Source: Sepioteuthis lessoniana (lineage: Eukaryota > Mollusca > Cephalopoda > Myopsida > Loliginidae). From it: DNA of 64,000 nt. The DNA lies in the NCBI GenBank assembly GCA_963585895.1, contig OY757924.1:57246242-57310241 (forward strand), in the 5' to 3' direction. Positions 8,721 through 19,914 of this stretch are shown in pieces (the first letter of the stretch is position 1; the number at the start of each line of letters is the position of its first letter). Both the position numbers and the translations under genes were made by a program. The notes under the pieces are model-generated. The model was not told where the DNA came from, searched no databases, and saw only the letters and a list, made by a program, of their open reading frames with translations.

Positions 8721-9919
8721 ATCTTCCTATATGTATAAGTATGCTTATCTTGTCTTTCCTTTCGTGTTTTCAGTGTTGTTATTGACTGAGTTTTAGATTA
8801 GATATGTCACACAGGCCTCAGGTTGTTTACTATACCTGCTGCCGTTTATTCAGTTTTATTGTATAAATGGATATTGTGATGCTAATATTGGACCTTGCTG
8901 AATGAGAATACGACTAAATATCCTCCCAAGTACCAACTGTTACAAATATTTAGTAACCAACCCAATTGTGTTTTCAAAGAGAACTATTTGCTGAACCCAT
9001 GAAAATACCATGGCACATTTTCCGAGCGAAAAGTGATCACCGTGGTGTAGCAATTAACTTGCTAGACTGTGACATCTTTGTAAGTGAGTTTGAACTTCAG
9101 TCACGTTCACTCCCGGATTTATACCCTTGAGAAAGGCATGAACTCCTTTCCTCCTCGCTTCAGACAATGTGTTAAAAATACTATTACTGTTCTACAAAGA
9201 TGGCTTGACATAAAATAACTCATAAATATGTATATCTTGGCCCAAAATTCTCATCTCTTTAACAAATATATTTCTTCCCATACACCCTCTTTATGGACAC
9301 TTCTTGTATCTCCTGTCATATATTCATTCCATTAAGTTTGTTCGGGCAGTAGAATATCTCGTTAATTTGTTCTTATATTTTATTCTTCCACAATTATTAA
9401 TACAATAATCCACATTAAATAACCTACAAAAGTTGATATGCCATCAAACAAAGAAACCAAACCAAACCAAACTCATACATTGTGTAAGGCTGCTACAGAC
9501 AAGTGATTTTTCGGAATTTCTTGGTTTATAGTCATGCATAGTCTCATATAACTTTTTTTATACAAAGATAAACAAATGAAAATATATATATGTTCACGAT
9601 CGAGAATTATTCCCTTTCCACGTTATACTTTTATAATGAAATAAATTGTTATCATTAGAGTTTTACAACTAATAAGAAAGAAACAAAAACAAGCCAAACT
9701 AATTAATAAAAATTAAATTAACATAAAACACAAATATATCTCAGCTAAACACCCTATAATTATAAAAAATGAATTACAATGAAAAGAGTCGTTCAGTATT
9801 CAGATTGAACCGTTGTAAGTTGGAGGTTAAATTTTATATTTATTTGAAAAGAGTGACTGAAAGATCACTGATATACAAATGAATGTGCGGCAACTTGTCA
9901 CAGTGACAATGACGAGTTG
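8721..9919. other. Mostly unique-looking AT-rich DNA around the SINE-A copy, with one SINE tail
   Basis: Apart from the SINE-A copy at 9040-9230, I see only a tail-like fragment at about 9410-9472 (TTAAATAACCTACAAAAG, GTTGATATGCC, then ACCAAACCAAACC repeats). No gene is apparent. Confidence 0.45.
9040..9230 (+). mobile_element. SINE-A copy
   Basis: SINE-A has a tRNA-like head (GTGGCGTAATGG, later GCGAGTTCGAACTCCAG as box B), the same central domain as SINE-B, and a different tail: TTGGCATTAAATAACC then GGTTGATATGCC. This diverged copy reads CCGTGGTGTAGCAATTAAC, GTGAGTTTGAACTTCAG, ACCCTTGAGAAAGGCATGAA and a degraded tail near 9205-9225. Confidence 0.65.
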
Positions 9920-10142
9920 ATTGGCTGGTTTAATGGTATATCAACCTTCGTGGCTTAATGTTGAAGTCATCCTTATAGAACAGTAGTGGTACTATATAAA
10001 TTATAGCTGGAGGGATAAGGGGTTCATACTTTTCCCAGGGGTTTTAATCTGAAAGTAAACGTAATAGCGCGACTGGAGTTCGAACTCGCTTACTTCGAGG
10101 CTGCTGTCCAGCACTTTAGCCATTACGCCACGAGGACTCCCC
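9918..10142 (-). mobile_element. SINE-A copy, well preserved
   Basis: Reversed: the tail complement (GGTATATCAACCTTCG) is at about 9938, the central domain near 10005-10040, box B complement GGAGTTCGAACTC at 10075-10087, and the tRNA-like 5' end (TCCTCGTGGCGTAATGG on the minus strand) near 10118-10138. The tRNA resemblance covers only the head, so this is a retroposon and not a tRNA gene. Confidence 0.75.
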
Positions 10143-10554
10143 CGACAATGACGAAGAAGCCAATTTCGCGGAGCGATTACAACTGAATAAGAAGATCAAT
10201 TTTCACTCTGTGCTCCATACTTCCGGCCTTGTGCCAAATTTTCTAACACTTAGGTCTAAGGAGGTCTCTTATGATATAATTGTGCGTTAAGTTAGAAAAT
10301 GAATTAGATTATTACGGGATATTCTATACAACTGACCTTGTACCAAACTAAGTTAACTTAGTAAACTACTACTACTGCGTAGTATGCTTGATTATTACTA
10401 GATACCATATATTGCAGCCTTGTGTCAAATCTAAGTTTAACTTTTTAGGGCACCCCGTATATACGACATCTTCCCCACTGTAGAATTAGCATCGACCGTG
10501 GTGGAGATAGCGTGTACGTGGAGGCACGTTGAATACCTACACTAGAAATGATCC

Positions 10555-10672
10555 AGGACATTTCACGTGGTGTAATGGTCGGCCAGCAAACTAGTATTCG
10601 TTAGTTAGATTCTCACTGGGAGCACTATACTTCTGGCTTTGTGCCAGACTATTCTAAGCTTAGTAAAAAAAA
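10555..10672 (+). mobile_element. Short tRNA-derived SINE (SINE-T)
   Basis: A tRNA-like head (CACGTGGTGTAATGGTCGGC, TTAGATTCTCACTGG) is followed by a short tail (ATACTTCTGGCTTTGTGCCA, CTTAGTAAA). Related copies are at 56695-56815 and 56880-56995, with a diverged one at 10850-11010. Tail-only fragments lie near 10222-10258 and 10412-10440. Confidence 0.6.
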
Positions 10673-10849
10673 ACTACAGTAAAAATTGTTCAGCATTGAA
10701 GTTAGACTGTTGTAAGTCTGAGGTTAAACCTATTCATCTAGTTGAATTGAGTACATTATGAAATTAAGAATCACTGAGGAGAGTGATAATCATACCCAGT
10801 GTAATGGCAGTTCAATGTCGCCGAACAGGTTCATCGTCACGAACAGCAG

Positions 10850-11012
10850 ATGTGTGGTGTGATGACCGGAAAATGACCTCGATATCATTGGGTGCAGAAT
10901 CAGGAAGTGTATATTATATTATGGGGAGAGTTTATTGGTGAGTTCGATTTTCTTTTTCTCATCGTGCCCCATACCTTTGGCCTTGTGCCAAACTAAACTA
11001 ATCTTAGTAAAT
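10850..11012 (+). mobile_element. Diverged SINE-T copy
   Basis: It ends with CATACCTTTGGCCTTGTGCC and ATCTTAGTAAATG, matching the SINE-T tail. The head is strongly altered, so the left boundary is approximate. Confidence 0.45.
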
Positions 11013-11610
11013 GTTTGTTATTATTTTAGTTTATCCGGGGTTTTGGGGGGGTATTTTAAGGGGCGGGGAAATTTCATAATTCCAATTATTTTTATTGCAT
11101 TGTTTTCTATAACGCGGCGCAGCAACGAAACGAACCAACAAAATTGTATTGCTATTACAATTAAAGGAGAAAGGTGGAGGAGTAAAATGGTTGCTGCTTA
11201 ATTACTGGCGCGAGACCCAGCATCGAGGGCTTAACTATCCGTGAAAAGAGCTTCCCAAACCCACAGCACCGTTGCTACCCGTGGAGGTAATTACCTGCCT
11301 TGTTACTCGAGTTGGGTATCAGGAGATAATCGATACACACGATGATTTCATAGTTTGGACGCACAATGAAATTACCGGGAACCGATCGAACGTCAGACGG
11401 GGTTAGAAGCAACCACAAGAACAGGATATGGCTCATTAGTGGTCAGTCTCTTTTGGACTGATGGCATCCGACAACTGGGTGTTCACTTATTGGTTCACAT
11501 TATCCTCCCAGTCCAATATCAGAAAGTGAATGGGAACAAAACACACACATACACACAATGTCTGTTAGTTGTTTTTTTCCTCCTGATGACAGATTTGGTG
11601 TTAAATATTT
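11013..11610. other. No gene seen
   Basis: There is a G-rich stretch near 11040-11070 and a moderately balanced region at 11210-11420. I found no family motif or structural signal. Confidence 0.4.
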
Positions 11611-11905
11611 ATATATATATATATTTACCTACCCTCTACACAAGCAGGATTTGACACAAGGTCAATTGTTAAGTGGAGTTTAACTGGTTTGAATTCAGAG
11701 TTTTCCTTCTCCTATACTGATTGTCATACCAAGGCCAAAGAGCCCAGTCTGCCTTATTATTTACCCATTGTTGGAGGTCGAATAATTGGATTCATACTTT
11801 TCCTAAAAGTATTAATGCCATGTGAGCTGCAAACAGCTGCGTCCAGGATTTGAACTCGAGTCACTGTGTCCATTTCCAATCATGGTATCCATTACACCAC
11901 GAATA
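11611..11905 (-). mobile_element. SINE-B copy with (TA)n at its 3' end
   Basis: On the plus strand it runs from TTACCTACCC through the complement of the GACCTTGTGTC tail and the central domain (near 11780-11815) to the complement of box B (GGATTTGAACTCGAG, near 11849-11863) and of the head (ATCCATTACACCACG, near 11887). A TA run at 11608-11625 abuts the 3' end of the SINE. Confidence 0.7.
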
Positions 11906-11939
11906 TCTATTAATTTATGACAAAAATTCTCACTATATT

Positions 11940-12665
11940 TGTAACTGTAACCCACTCGTGTTCTGAGAATGACACTAAACTATATCTGATGATCTGCGTT
12001 GAGTAGCGTTCCCCTTCATTGCCATTACTACGAGGTCCACTCTTTGGAAACTGAAATCACTTGCTGCTGTCGATTATCAAAAGCAAAGACCCCCGATGTG
12101 TCTGTATCCCCTGAAGGGGAGTAAGACCCAGTCAAAAAGAGGCGTCCTGCATATGAATCTAAACTGTGTCTGAGAGTGAGGCTCCTGTTCTGGAGATCTG
12201 GGTTGTGTGAATTATCCCTTCAATGTCATAACTCCCAGGCCCATTCTGACCGGGAGTGGTAGTTCTTGTTATGGTCCCATCTGTGTGTCAAATTGGTCTG
12301 TTAACTGTATATTATTTGTATTAAGAATACCTTGTATTCCATTTGCAAATAGAAAAGGAGTACTCTTTAGTTAGCATTTAATAGTTATCTCCCTGAAGAA
12401 ATAATAATTGTATTGAGTGCAAACTGATTCTACACTTTCAAGTTCACAAATTGATTTCGAAATTGGTTTATTCTTTAGATTATAGTTCATTGGGTCAATA
12501 GATCTGTTTGAAATTTAATTGTATTTAATTGGACCGTATACAAAAAAAAACTCAAGGAAAATCAATACAAAAATGTAAATATCAATATACAACGAATGTG
12601 ATTCCCTAACCTCAAGGTATAACATAACCCTAGACATGTTGATATACCGTTAAAAACAATCAATC
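11940..12665 (+). repeat. Repeat D: a short fragment, then a longer copy
   Basis: Bases 11940-12060 carry the middle D block (GACACTAAACTATATCTGAT, CTTCATTGCCATTACTACG). Bases 12080-12665 restart D with CCCCTGAAGGGGAGTAAGAC, ATGAATCTAAACTGTGTCTG, CTTCAATGTCATAACTCCC and a variant tail (ACATGTTGATATACC). The order shows two partial copies in the same direction. Confidence 0.6.
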
Positions 12666-13320
12666 AATTGATCATGTGATCCTGTAAAGATAATGCACGT
12701 TATATTAAGATGTGTTTTTTTTTTAATAATACATTTTGTGAATCAAGCAATTTCTAGTCAAATTTGCAACTGAATGATTGATATGAAGGGTCTATATTCG
12801 TGCTGAATGTAATATTATTTAATTGCCCAAATTATTCAATTACCCAGTATTATAATATTTTAATTCCTAATAAAATAGAAATAGCTATAAAATACTAATT
12901 AGAATTCTTTGTTCCTTCTTGAATAGAAGTATATCACCATAATATTCTATTACAATGGCAACCCCACAAAAAAACAAAAAACAAAAAAAAACTGAAGTAT
13001 TCTAAATGAAACTGTCATATAGTCATATAATAGGAAAAATTGTTTATCTGCATAATTATCAAGTTGCTTGGTTTAAAGCTTGTAAGCCTTTGTTGGGCTA
13101 ATTTATGCCGAAATCAATTAAATAGCAAGGATTTTTAATTATATATAGGGCAAAAAATGTATCTACGTAATAATTTAAAACAGGTAAATATATCTGTAGC
13201 TATATATATGTGGGGGTGGTTAAACGGTTTCCCCTTTCTCTGTATATATAATTTCCCCCTTATTTTGTATTTCATTAAAAATCCATCGGTGATTTAACGT
13301 CATTCGATATCATCCTTTCT
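12666..13320. other. AT-rich, no gene seen
   Basis: Poly-A and poly-T tracts and unique-looking DNA. Bases 13230-13320 (GGTTTCCCCTTTCTCTG, then TTATTTTGTATTTC) may belong to the Penelope-type end whose hammerhead motif follows. Confidence 0.35.
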
Positions 13321-13368
13321 AAGTCCTGATAATGGTTCATTAGAACCGAAACGTCATAACGTTGACTT
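13321..13368 (+). ncRNA. Hammerhead ribozyme motif, one core base changed
   Basis: Order: AAGTC (stem I), CTGATAA (core), stem-loop II (GGTTC-ATTA-GAACC), GAAA, stem III (CGT-CATA-ACG), TT, GACTT (stem I). All three stems pair perfectly. The core box is CTGATAA instead of CTGATGA, which changes G8, the general-acid guanine, so it should be inactive or nearly so. Downstream text (TTTCTTTAACATTAAATTC) resembles the sequence after the 6.0-6.5 kb motifs, which supports a Penelope-type end. Confidence 0.7.
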
Positions 13369-13410
13369 TCTTTAACATTAAATTCTTCCTGTTTTTCAAC
13401 TTTTCTCCAC

Positions 13411-13416
13411 ACACAT

Positions 13417-13466
<50 letters not shown>
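13411..13466. repeat. Compound (CA)n(TA)n microsatellite
   Basis: CACACATA repeats pass into a pure TA run (about 13430-13465) between the hammerhead-bearing end and the 3' tail of an RTE-like LINE. Confidence 0.9.
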
Positions 13467-13467
<1 letters not shown>

Positions 13468-13512
13468 CATCATCAAATCATACTGCTAGCAGAGATTTCC
13501 CTCTCGCCCCTG

Positions 13513-13558
<46 letters not shown>

Positions 13559-14645
13559 ATTCGTCCCTATCATCTATCGCTCCCGGCAGGTCTTCCAGAC
13601 CACATCCTGTGTCTGTACAGAGATGTTGTCGGTAGGTTCATACTGGTCGGCTAACACTGGCACATCCATCTGAAGGGGTCCATTGGAGAACGTCACGTAT
13701 AAATTCGTCCTTACTTCTCCAGCAATGTTCTGCATGTTTTGTTCGTCTTATTTGCATGGTTTTAGAGATGGGAGATAGGTGCCTGTACAGCTGCTGTTTA
13801 GTTGGGTGTTGCCTCCAGGATTTGCTCAATATGACTCGTGCATTTTTGTACATTTCCCGTCTAGCTTTTTCTTTATACGTTTTGTTAGCGTTCATGTGGT
13901 GCATCCGTAATGTAGTATTGACACAACCGCTGCTTGGAAGAAATTCCGTTTTACTTAATCGGACAGATCAGACTTCCATATGATCGATAACCAATTGATA
14001 GCAGTCATCGCCTTCGCTAGTTACATATTTATGTCACTTTGAGACGTAACAACCAAGGTACCTGAACCTGACCACCAACTTCAGAGGACCGCCATTTACA
14101 GAGGAGATGTCTCCCTCCTGATTAAAACAATGTACTCCGTTTTGTCTGCATTCGCGTCGAGCCCAATGCCTCCTGTTGACTTCTCCAGACTATGCAGCAG
14201 GAATTCGACTTGAGTAGACCTATTTGCAAGAGGTACGATGTTATCTGTATAGTCTGCGTCCGTAATAGTTTGTGCGGGGTATCGTCTGCTTCTTGCCTTT
14301 TTAGTGTAAAGCCATTTTCTTTTATTAGATCTACCTACATTCGAAGTACGTAGTCTAGGCAGATTATGAACAAATATGGTGCTAATGTATCCTCTTGCAG
14401 AACTCCAGGAAAAATGTCAAAGAAGTCTGTGTCTCCATCCGGCTTTCGTGTTACTGTAGAGCATCATTATGGATGTAACAGTTTCTTTGGAGAGACCATA
14501 AGATAGAAATATTTGCTTCATTTTATCTCAATGTATGGAATCAAATGCTTTGGAAAAATCTTCAAACAAGAGTGTCGCCAGGAAGTTTTTGTACGATTTC
14601 CTATGATTCGAAGGACTGTCAGAATCAATGAAGTTGTGGATCAAT
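13466..14645 (-). mobile_element. RTE-like LINE, RT to 3' end, with an internal (CT)n expansion
   Basis: Reading from 14645 down: LATLLFEDFSKAFDSIH (motif A), LSYGLSKETVTSIMMLY, a region near 14200-14330 matching the motif C segment, then near 13900-13640 RVILSKSWRQHPTKQQLYRH, PPISKTMQIRRTKHAEHCW and RSKDEFIRDVLQWTP. The (CAT)n tail lies at 13466-13476. Stops and frameshifts break it. At 13512-13558 the short pyrimidine run normally found in the coding sequence just before the end has expanded to about 47 bp of CT repeats. Confidence 0.75.
13512..13558. repeat. (CT)n tract grown from LINE coding sequence
   Basis: A nearly pure CT run with one TT interruption lies where other copies (for example 48556-48562) have only CTCTCTC. 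Confidence 0.85.
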
Positions 14646-15534
14646 TTCTCCGAAAATTGTTTTGATATTTTCTAATAATTTTCTCAATTTCTAGTTCATT
14701 GCGCTGTTTGCATATGAATTTCATGGGAACCCCATTCCTCGTTCAGTGTTTTGACGTTTCATCAAGTCGGTTAATTTAAATCTTACATCATTGAATTGAC
14801 ACTTCGGAAAGAAGTGAATGCAAAAAGGGTTACATGATGAGGCCAGATATTCATCTAGTATTCCCACGATGTAACGAATAATCAATAAAATTTAGTGGTA
14901 TCGTAAGATTCTGCTGGGCCGCTCTTGGAAAATGGTAATGATATTTTGGCCCATGCGTTGTCCTAGAGTCTTTACGTGATGAAGCCATTGTTGTCAGCAC
15001 CGCTTTTTTAGCAGCAGTATGTGTATACATCAAAATTAAAAATAAGTTTTTCAAATCCAACAAAAGAAAAATCAATTTGTAAAAGTCCGCAAAGGTATCA
15101 AATTTTACTACAAGTGTTTCAAGAAGTAGTAAAAAACAATACAGAAAACCAAATTTTTTGCAAAAAAGAAAGCTCCATCAGAAATTAAATCTTACTTTGA
15201 TAAAATGAATTGTACACGAGACAAGAAGGTTTATTTGGTTTACTTTTATTTTATGGCGTATCAACCTTTATGGGTTATTTAATACCAGTTCTTGTTTATA
15301 TATATATATATATATATATGAGTTTTTCTACATTTAGGAAAATGAGAAAATAGATAAAATAACGGAGAAAATGAAGATATAAAAAGGGAGGGGAGGATCT
15401 TAAGATAAGAGGCAGGTAAGGGAAGAAATAGAGAGGAAGGTAGATATGGGTTTAAGTGATGGTGGTAAGGGTTTTTAACTGTAACTGTGTTTTGACTCCA
15501 TCATGCTCCACTATATATATATATATAGTGTGTG
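14646..15534. other. No gene; SINE-A-type tail and small TA tracts
   Basis: Bases 15235-15293 contain a reversed SINE-A-type tail (GGCGTATCAACCTTTATGGG, TTATTTAATACC) followed by a TA run at 15297-15320. A purine-rich stretch lies at 15340-15460 and a second short TA run near 15513. The 74-codon minus frame at 14851-15075 has no recognisable feature. Confidence 0.45.
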
Positions 15535-16078
15535 GGGGGATTTGTAAATGAATGATTTATAGGTAACATTATTTTAAAATAAGCCAGAGCTCATTTGTTC
15601 TCACGCAGTTAAATGGTTTTAAGTATTGTTATCCAACTCAAATAATTCTATTTAATATTAATCCCCTTTTTTTGCACACAGTGAAAAGTTTTTAAGTATT
15701 GCTATCTCAGTGCAACGAACCCTCACCCACTGCTTTCTCGCACCTTTAAGATAAAATAGGGTTGGGTACTTCCTTGTCACAAGAGAGATTTGAAGAATAC
15801 GATTGGGACAATCTTACAGGTGCTATGGCTTGACATGATCAGCCGATTCATTGGATCGGGCCACTCCAACCGACTGTCTAGCCCAGTAAGGGTCAAAGTG
15901 GAGTATTGCAAGTCAATTGACTTCTTCAGTTGCTGAGTCAAAGACTGCTCAGCTACCAGGATCCTATCTTGAAGCATTAGAGGTCGCCACCTACCGACAA
16001 CTGGTAGCCTCATTAAAGGAGTTTTCCTCTCTGCAGAGGTGCAGTCGGCATATTTTACAGCCCTACTCGATAAGGTGA
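15535..16078 (-). repeat. Repeat E copy (minus)
   Basis: Repeat E has a D-like 5' end (GTAGGGCTGTAAAATATGCC on the minus strand) and a distinct middle (GGATCCTGGTAGCTGAGCAG, CAACTGAAGAAGTCAATTGA, GATCCAATGAATCGGCTGAT, ATTTTATCTTAAAGGTGC). Its 3' half holds ACTGTGTGCAAA-type subrepeats like repeat D. Here the 3' half is at 15540-15725 and the 5' half at 15730-16078. Two more copies are at 24.3 and 25.7 kb. The 102-codon minus frame inside is not convincing. Confidence 0.6.
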
Positions 16079-16961
16079 GTGACAAGAAAAGGTGCTCCCG
16101 CTAGTCACATGTTGAAGCCGTTTTAGCGGAATCAAATTTCAATTGCGATGAAGTTACCCATATAGTGAAACCTATAGATTAATTTTCCTTTTCTCATACA
16201 TGAAAATATATTTCTTAGAATATTGCCGTAAGTCTAAGGGGAAAAATGAAATTAATAATCTAAAATCCAAAATTTAAATTTAGATTCTAAACTTAAAAGA
16301 TTTTGAACTTTTTAGTAAATCACGACCCACATTGGATTTTTACGAAACAACCATTATGAAGATCTGTAACGCTAAGCCCTCTCGCCCCCACACACGTTAA
16401 CTTTCTTCTAACCATATCACTTCTTAGCCGGCCGGTGATCAACTAGTGGCTGAGGGGGTAACGCACATTTCTTTACCGCTACACAAGAATACGATCGGGG
16501 GGACAGGAGAAAATAAAACAGACGAACAAACACGAACAAAGCTTGGGGTTAACCAAGAGCAGAAGGAGGTATGCAACACTTCATTTCCGTGTGCAGACTA
16601 TCGCTAGCGTGGGTTACTAGCGAAAATTCCACAAGCACTGGAATGCCGACATCTTTGGACTCAATCTTCTTCGCTGGACCCTATCTTGTCTCCTACTGTC
16701 TCCGGAGTCCAGTGTTGACTGCCCCTGTCCGTGGTTCCACGCCAACTCTCTTTGCTGTCCCGCCACCAACTCTCCTCAGCTCCTTTGTCCAGCCAACTCT
16801 CATTCGCGTCCCCTTACCACTTCCGGATACGGCGAGATTTCAGGTCCAAGAATCCTTTGTCTGGTTTCGCGCCAAAACAGACAAAGGAATCGTCTGCTTT
16901 GGCGGGCCACCCACATTGTGCTACAGATCATTGTTCCATGGACTTATTTTTAATCTATTGA
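16079..16961. other. Unassigned, with a GC-richer block and a 158-codon open frame
   Basis: Bases 16430-16960 are less AT-rich than the surroundings and hold an open frame (16571-17044). Its translation is Pro/Ser/Thr-rich with no domain, runs past the start of the hAT-like MITE at 16962 and ends in a poly-A stretch. I do not treat it as a gene. The block could be part of an unknown repeat. Confidence 0.35.
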
Positions 16962-17183
16962 CAGGGATGGGAAACTGCCGTCCGTGTGCCACAAAGGACC
17001 CACTGCAGTGTTCAATGCGGCCTGCGAGAAAAAAAAAAGAATTTTAAAAATATACATTTGCTCTTGAATCGAGACATTTTTCAGAAATGCTGGTAATATT
17101 CTTTTGATTTTAAAAGATTCGGCTCTTTGATAATTCATAACCCAATGATGCGGCCCTCCCACTAAAATGTTTGTCCACCCTTG
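16962..17183. mobile_element. hAT-like MITE (222 bp)
   Basis: It begins CAGGGATGGGAAAC and ends GTTTGTCCACCCTTG, which are inverted complements with few mismatches. The CAGGG(A/T)GGG start, and subterminal GCGGCC motifs at both ends (TGCGGCCTGCGAG near 17018 and GATGCGGCCC near 17149), are typical of hAT short elements. The 8-bp flanks (TCTATTGA and TATTATGA) match at only five positions, so the duplication is eroded or the ends are off by a base or two. Confidence 0.55.
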
Positions 17184-17334
17184 TATTATGATATAACCCT
17201 GGTTTCGTTTCATATTCAATGCTTTTGATATACCCACCTCTCGTCCTATTTGTCAGACTGTGTGGCTCAACAAAATGTGGTTATGCCTGATGATTATGAA
17301 AACGAGAAACTATTAGTAGCAATATGGGGTTTTG

Positions 17335-17339
<5 letters not shown>

Positions 17340-17391
<52 letters not shown>
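17340..17391. repeat. (TA)n microsatellite
   Basis: About 52 bp of uninterrupted TA. Confidence 0.95.
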
Positions 17392-17393
<2 letters not shown>

Positions 17394-17784
17394 ATTTTGC
17401 ATATAGATATATGTGTGCGTGTGTGTATGTTTGTGGATTAACTTACAGCTCACGAAATTCATATCACAGCTCATTTTTTGTCGATTGCTGTCTACTAGAA
17501 CGAGTATAACACCTGCTTATGCACAGGGTCATCAGTAACTTAAGATTTTACATTCCTGTTGTATTCTGATGAATGTATAAATAATCTAATTGCAGCAGTC
17601 AATTTCAAGAGAGAAAATGACTAATGCCTTATCGATACACCGAACGTTGTTAACGTAAGAGTAGCTTGTATCGAGTTTATAAATAATGAACGAAAATTAA
17701 TTATTTCCTTCAGAGTAAAAAACTGATCTCAGCTGCTTTTTACGATTAGGGTCAACGACTAAGTTTCTCAATTACCTTTGGATT

Positions 17785-17787
<3 letters not shown>

Positions 17788-17845
<58 letters not shown>

Positions 17846-17846
17846 T
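17788..17846. repeat. Compound (TA)n(GA)n microsatellite
   Basis: A TA run passes directly into a GA run with the junction TATAGAGA. The same arrangement recurs at 18070 and 18443. Confidence 0.95.
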
Positions 17847-18066
17847 GAATGTACTGAAATATGCGCACATATTTATTCATATATATGTATATACACACAT
17901 ATGTAAATATATTCAAGCACACGCACTCACAAATACATGAAACTTTTACCTATGTAAGTAACATGAGGAACCAAGAAAACTATTTTTGGTTTTATCCTGC
18001 TTTACGGGCCAATATTTGAGCACTTTTCTGAGTTAAGAAAAACATTTTTGACGATTTTTTTCATTT

Positions 18067-18069
<3 letters not shown>

Positions 18070-18146
<77 letters not shown>
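18070..18146. repeat. Compound (TA)n(GA)n microsatellite
   Basis: About 55 bp of TA then about 21 bp of GA, with flanks unlike those of the neighbouring tracts. Confidence 0.95.
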
Positions 18147-18440
18147 TGAGGTCGATATTCAAATGATTCTTAAGCCCCAAAACAAGTAGATGTCAGTTCA
18201 CAAATCATAGCTAAGCCTGGCACAAGGCTACTTTTAGTTGGGCGCCAATCAAGGTAGTACTCAAAAACACTACTGAATTTGTTTTAAAGACGACTTTGCA
18301 AAACATTATGCATGCGCATTTACCGAATTTTTGAGGGGAAAAATTATATCTAGATTATACCCTTGAAATTGACTAGCAATAGTAGAAAATCCATGGGGAT
18401 AAAATTTCGAACAGTTCCAATTTGTCTTATCAGTTTTTCA

Positions 18441-18442
<2 letters not shown>

Positions 18443-18516
<74 letters not shown>
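18443..18516. repeat. Compound (TA)n(GA)n microsatellite
   Basis: Third TA-to-GA compound tract within 730 bp, in the same orientation. Confidence 0.95.
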
Positions 18517-18519
<3 letters not shown>

Positions 18520-19071
18520 GAATGAAAAAGTGATACATCATATAGGAACATTTCTTTTGTGGTATTTATTTTTGAATTGTTATCAACTAGTTTCGATCTT
18601 TGGTCATGGTTAGGAGAAAAGTTATTGTGAAAAAGTTTTTAATTAAGTTTTTGAAATTGATTTAAAAGAGTTATTATACAAGAGAATAGACGAAAAATGA
18701 ACAAGTAACGTAGTATATCCATTCGTTGAATGAAAATTATTTTCTGGTATCCAAGTATCTTCAACTGACCGTTATATATCTGCTGTAAGGACACCTGGCA
18801 GTGGTCTCTTCATTTAAGAAGTATATGATTAGTATAGGAGAGGTGTATTTCAAATTAACCGAGACTGCTTGGTTTGTTTATTTAAGTGTTTGTGAATCAC
18901 CCTAAATCTGTCCAAAGCAAACCCGCCTACAGCAGATAGAATGTCAAGATTTGGATTCCAGTTACAGGGAGACAAGCCGACAAATATCAAAAAAGTCTTT
19001 ATCGCCTAATAATATAAAACACAAATGTAGCGTTCATTATGTACATCTGTGTGTCTATATACATAATATTT

Positions 19072-19123
<52 letters not shown>
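19072..19123. repeat. (GAAA)n microsatellite
   Basis: Thirteen or so GAAA units, with a decayed related stretch at about 19174-19215. Confidence 0.9.
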
Positions 19124-19124
<1 letters not shown>

Positions 19125-19914
19125 GAGATCTCTGACATTTTTGTTGTAATCTTTAATGAAAGAAAACATTTAGGCGAGAAAGAAAGAAAAAAAGAAAGAA
19201 AAAAGAAAGAAAGAACGAATCGTGATTTGTGGCTAGCCACATCGAAAGAGAAAGGAAAAGAAAGCAGACAAGTTGTCGGGAAAGCAGGCTGATGTCACAA
19301 CGGAACTTCAGTTTTTGAGTTCGTCTGCTTAGCTATGTATCTTTTGAATCTATATTGACAGCAACAAGGAAAAGGGAGAAAGAGAAAGAAAGTGAGAGAG
19401 TCGCCATTTATTAACGACACAGACAATTTGATTTTTCAGATAATTCTAAGTTTGCTACATGAAAGTTGTGTTTTTTTATTACAATAACATACGAGATACT
19501 TTTCATTTACTGATTTATTCTTTTTAGATTCTGAAATCTTTTTAATTTGGATTATAAAAAAGATATTCTCTATAAAATTCAACTGTCATTATTGACGGGT
19601 GTTTTCTAGTTTTATTATATTTTTCCAAGTACGTTCTATTTTACTATCTTTTTTGTCGTTTAAATATTTACACAAAATCATTACAAATAGTAATTGTTAC
19701 GATAAGAGATAAATCGACATAACAGGAAAAAAGATTTAACAATTATAAAATCCTTTATATTATCTCATGAAGATAATATTTTCTCTGAAAAATCACACTG
19801 ATTTGTAAGTTATTCTTTTTTATTTTTATTTATTCTTGAATTTATGTGAATGACAAGAGATTTATCGATTTGATGTTTTTTTGGTTCAGATTTGTATTCC
19901 TAATTAAGCAATAA

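Larger units (their letters stand above)
17184..19914. other. Unique-looking DNA rich in microsatellites, no gene seen
   Basis: Besides the listed microsatellites, the stretch has no frame with family features and no recognised repeat. A weak PLE-like motif (CAAAGATCGAAACTAG on the minus strand) lies near 18585-18605 but lacks a proper core. Confidence 0.4.

Noticed and set aside
10063..10142. Functional tRNA gene
   Set aside because: A and B boxes belong to the SINE-A head, which continues into a body and tail found in many copies. No complete cloverleaf.
16571..17047. 158-codon frame as a gene
   Set aside because: Low-complexity Pro/Ser/Thr composition, crosses the start of an hAT-like MITE and ends in poly-A text.
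18585..18605. Hammerhead-like GAAAC motif
   Set aside because: No CTGATGA box at the proper distance.
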